Shown here piece by piece: positions 61,037 through 64,000 of a stretch of 64,000 bases of DNA; position 1 is the first letter of the stretch; each line of letters opens with the position of its first letter. Position numbers and translations under genes: made by a program. The notes beneath the pieces were generated by a model that worked only from the letters and a program-made list of their open reading frames with translations, was not told where the DNA came from and did no database searches. Source of the stretch: an uncultured Paraglaciecola sp. (GTDB lineage Bacteria; Pseudomonadota; Gammaproteobacteria; Enterobacterales; Alteromonadaceae); assembly GCF_913020055.1 (NCBI RefSeq), contig NZ_CAJWCF010000004.1, forward strand, positions 1-64,000, in the 5' to 3' direction.

Positions 61037-62545
61037 ATGCACAAAACAAAACCCCAATTAAACTTTTGGCAAATCTGGAATATGTGTTTTGGATTTTTAG
61101 GGATCCAATTTGGCTTTGCTCTACAAAACTCTAATGTTAGCCGAATATTTGAAGCTTTAGGTGCTGACTATAGCAATCTAGCCATTCTTTGGGTGGCAGC
61201 GCCCATTACGGGGTTAATTGTACAACCTATTATCGGTTATATGAGTGATAACACTTGGAATCGTTTAGGTAGAAGAAGGCCTTATTTTTTATGGGGAGCA
61301 ATTGCTGCAAGTTTGTCATTGTTCATTATGCCCAACTCACCAACACTTTGGTTAGCTGCCGGTATGTTATGGGTTATGGACGCCTCGATTAATGTTTCGA
61401 TGGAACCCTTTAGAGCATTTGTGGGTGACATGTTACCCAAAAAACAAAGAGCCATGGGTTATGCAAAGCAAACTTTTTTTATTGGTGTGGGTGCGGTTGT
61501 AGCCTCGGCATTGCCTTGGATGATGACCAATTGGTTTGATATAAGTAACGTTGCGCCAGCGGGTATGATCCCTGATTCGGTTAAGTTCTCTTTTTATGCC
61601 GGTGGTAGTATCTTCTTTGTTGCAGTGCTTTGGACTGTACTATCTACAAAAGAATATTCACCTGAACAGCTAGAAGCCTTTGAAGAAGCGCTAGCTGCGG
61701 AGCAGAAAACGCCAATTGAGGCACAAGTTACCCGCGCTAGTAGTAAATATATTAAAGGTGGAGTCATTTATTCTGTCATTGGTTTAGCTCTGTATTTTAT
61801 AATTTCAAGTAATATGCAACACCTAAATAAGAACTTATACATATTAGCAGGCGGTTTGGCCGCGTTTGGTGTTTGCCAATTGATTGCCGGTTATCTAGCT
61901 AAAAATGGCTCTACCAGCAATGGTTTTTCTGAAGTTATGAACGATCTATTTGCCATGCCTCAGGCTATGCGTCAGTTGGCGGTTGTACAATTTTTCTCAT
62001 GGTTCCCTCTGTTTTCCATGTGGATATACACCAACTCCGCGGTAACGTCATATCACTATGCAAGTACCGACGTAACATCAGCTATTTATAACGAAGGTGC
62101 TGATTGGGTTTCTATCTTGATGGCAACATACAATGGTGTTTCAATTTTTGCGGCAATTATCATTCCTATAGTCGTCAGATTCTCTAACTTGCAATTTGCC
62201 CATTTGATTAACCTTAGTTTGGGCGGTTTAGGCTTTATTTCCTTTATTTTTATCAAAGATCCCGCTTGGTTAGTATTGTCGATGGTTGGGGTGGGATTTG
62301 CTTGGGCTTCGATTTTGTCGGTACCTTATGCCATTTTATCCAATGTATTACCCGCCAAAAAAATGGGTGTGTATATGGGCATATTTAACTTCTTTATCGT
62401 TATTCCTCAAATACTAGCGGCCAGTATTTTAGGATTTCTGATCACTAAGGTTTTCGATAATCAACCCGTTTATGCATTAGTTTTGGGGGGGGGCAGTATG
62501 TTGATTGCCGGTGTTATGACCCTTCGTGTCAAGATCCCTGAGTAG
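61037..62545 (+). CDS. MFS transporter (maltose/sugar SLC45-like)
   Basis: IWNMCFGFLGIQFGFALQNSNVSRIFEALGA; PIIGYMSDNTWNRLGRRRPYFLWGA; upstream of GH13 gene. Confidence 0.85.
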   Translation: MHKTKPQLNFWQIWNMCFGFLGIQFGFALQNSNVSRIFEALGADYSNLAILWVAAPITGLIVQPIIGYMSDNTWNRLGRRRPYFLWGAIAASLSLFIMPNSPTLWLAAGMLWVMDASINVSMEPFRAFVGDMLPKKQRAMGYAKQTFFIGVGAVVASALPWMMTNWFDISNVAPAGMIPDSVKFSFYAGGSIFFVAVLWTVLSTKEYSPEQLEAFEEALAAEQKTPIEAQVTRASSKYIKGGVIYSVIGLALYFIISSNMQHLNKNLYILAGGLAAFGVCQLIAGYLAKNGSTSNGFSEVMNDLFAMPQAMRQLAVVQFFSWFPLFSMWIYTNSAVTSYHYASTDVTSAIYNEGADWVSILMATYNGVSIFAAIIIPIVVRFSNLQFAHLINLSLGGLGFISFIFIKDPAWLVLSMVGVGFAWASILSVPYAILSNVLPAKKMGVYMGIFNFFIVIPQILAASILGFLITKVFDNQPVYALVLGGGSMLIAGVMTLRVKIPE

Positions 62546-62555
62546 GAGTTTAATT

Positions 62556-62732
62556 TTGTTAGTATCTAATAAAAAGTTTGTCGGCGTTGCTTTAGTATCT
62601 AGTCTCTGTATGTTGTCTTGCCAACCGCAAAATGACAATGAGGACATACTAAATCTTCAGATAACAAAGAATCTATTCAAGAGTTCTATGGAACTAAAAA
62701 TTCGTTTGCAAAAGAAGCGGTCTATTTTGTAA
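62556..62732 (+). CDS. Lipoprotein signal peptide frame of the GH13 gene (TTG start), terminates early
   Basis: AGGAG SD at 62544; LLVSNKKFVGVALVSSLCMLSCQPQNDN lipobox; then out of frame with the catalytic domain. Confidence 0.55.
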   Translation: MLVSNKKFVGVALVSSLCMLSCQPQNDNEDILNLQITKNLFKSSMELKIRLQKKRSIL

Positions 62733-64000
62733 TGACCGACCGTTTTGTTGATGGAGACCCGAGTAATAATCAATTACAACAATGCGGTGATTGGCCTACA
62801 TTCGATGTGCCACTGACAGGTGATAATGGCCAAACCGCGAATGTTGGTTATTTAGGCGGAGATCTTAAAGGCGTGTTAAATAACGCTCAATACATTAGTG
62901 ATATGGGATTTACTGCGGTGTGGTTAACGCCCATTTTAGATAATCCCGATCAGGCTTTTGCAGGTGGTGAAGTCATTGAGTTTGGTGGTGCATTTAAGGA
63001 TGGCGGTAAAACCGGTTATCACGGTTATTGGGCTAATAACTTCTATCAAATTGATGAACACTATCCTTCACAAAATCTTGGGTATAAAGAATACACCCAA
63101 CAGATGCGCGAGCAATTTGGTTTGAAGTCTGTATTTGATGTTGTAGCTAATCATGGTTCGCCTTCTTTTGATATGCCCATAGATCAAGCTAAATTCGGCG
63201 AGTTGTATGATATTGATAGCCAGTTAGTGGCTGATCATCAAAACCTCAAGCCAGAAGACTTGGATAGCAATAATCCTCTGCACGATATGTTTCACCATAC
63301 ACCAGATATTATGCAGCTATCCAACCTAAATGATACTAACCCCGTGTTGCAAGAGTATTTAATAAACTCCTATTTATATTGGATAGAGCAGGGCGCGGAT
63401 GCATTTCGAATTGACACCATAAAACATGTACCCCATGCTTTTTGGAAATTAATGTCAGACAAAGTTCGCGCCAAACACCCAGACTTTTTCATGTTTGGAG
63501 AGAGCTTTAATCATGATGCAAACTTTTTGGCCCAACATACCTTAGCTAAAAATGGTGGTATTAGTGTGTTGGACTTTGTTGGAAAAAATGCACTTGTGGC
63601 TACATTTGAAAATCCGCAAAGTGACTATGCTGATTTAACCGACTATCTATATTTAACTCACGGACCCTACGTTAATCCTTATGACCTGACGACTTTCTAC
63701 GACAACCATGACATGCCTAGGTTAAACGCAACAGACAATGGTTTTATTGATGCCAATAATTGGTTGTTTACTAGCCGTGGCATTCCTGTTGTATATCAAG
63801 GCTCGGAAATGGGTTTTATGCGAGGTAAAGCAGAACACCAAGGTAATAGAAATTATTTGGGGCAAAACAACATAGAATTGGCAAAAAGCCATAAAATCCA
63901 TACAGCCTTGACTAACATTGCCAATGTTCGGAAAAAAATACCCGCATTGCAAAGCGGTCTACAAGTAAATATCGAGTTGGCGGGCAATAAAGCTGCTTTT
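62642..64000 (+). CDS. GH13 alpha-amylase family catalytic region, open to window end, no start codon in frame before the conserved region
   Basis: KNSFAKEAVYFVMTDRFVDGDPSNN, GFTAVWLTPILDN, DVVANHG, GADAFRIDTIKHVP, FFMFGES, FYDNHDMPRL; in-frame TGA at 62639-62641. Confidence 0.85.

Noticed and set aside
1-64000. Search for CRISPR arrays, IS elements, prophage, defence systems, tRNA/rRNA
   Set aside because: None seen by reading; gene content is metabolic and orderly.

Overview
The window is chromosomal DNA that looks like a marine gammaproteobacterium (Alteromonadales-like, by protein flavour only). I saw no tRNA or rRNA genes, CRISPR arrays, phages or IS elements. Main blocks: (1) about 1-19 kb, a purine scavenging and catabolism locus: puuD (partial), guaD, hiuH, uraD, xdhC/B/A, a RutR-like TetR regulator, puuE, an AzgA-type permease, adenine deaminase, a lipoprotein fusing a NUP (purine nucleoside 'permease') domain to a DUF985 cupin, and a TonB receptor. 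(2) 21-26 kb, a self-contained glucosylglycerate cycle. (3) 26-30 kb, a Moco biosynthesis operon behind a probable Moco riboswitch. (4) 31-33.5 kb, a YtrA-type GntR module with two paralogous membrane proteins of unknown function and an unlisted 29-aa microprotein, flanked by a relic of a nitroreductase gene. (5) Fur, flavodoxin, ETF-QO, EtfBA and an acyl-CoA dehydrogenase operon with a shared ATGACATAT motif. (6) 54-59 kb, MoxR-VWA-RDD-XdhC-MocA, reminiscent of molybdenum-hydroxylase maturation genes. (7) An MFS transporter and a GH13 amylase lipoprotein whose signal peptide lies in a different frame from the catalytic domain. The strongest leads are the NUP-cupin lipoprotein, three near-identical RutR-like palindromes, the GntR/membrane/microprotein module, the closed glucosylglycerate cycle and the MoxR-VWA-XdhC-MocA cluster. 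All calls are from reading the sequence; no searches were run.
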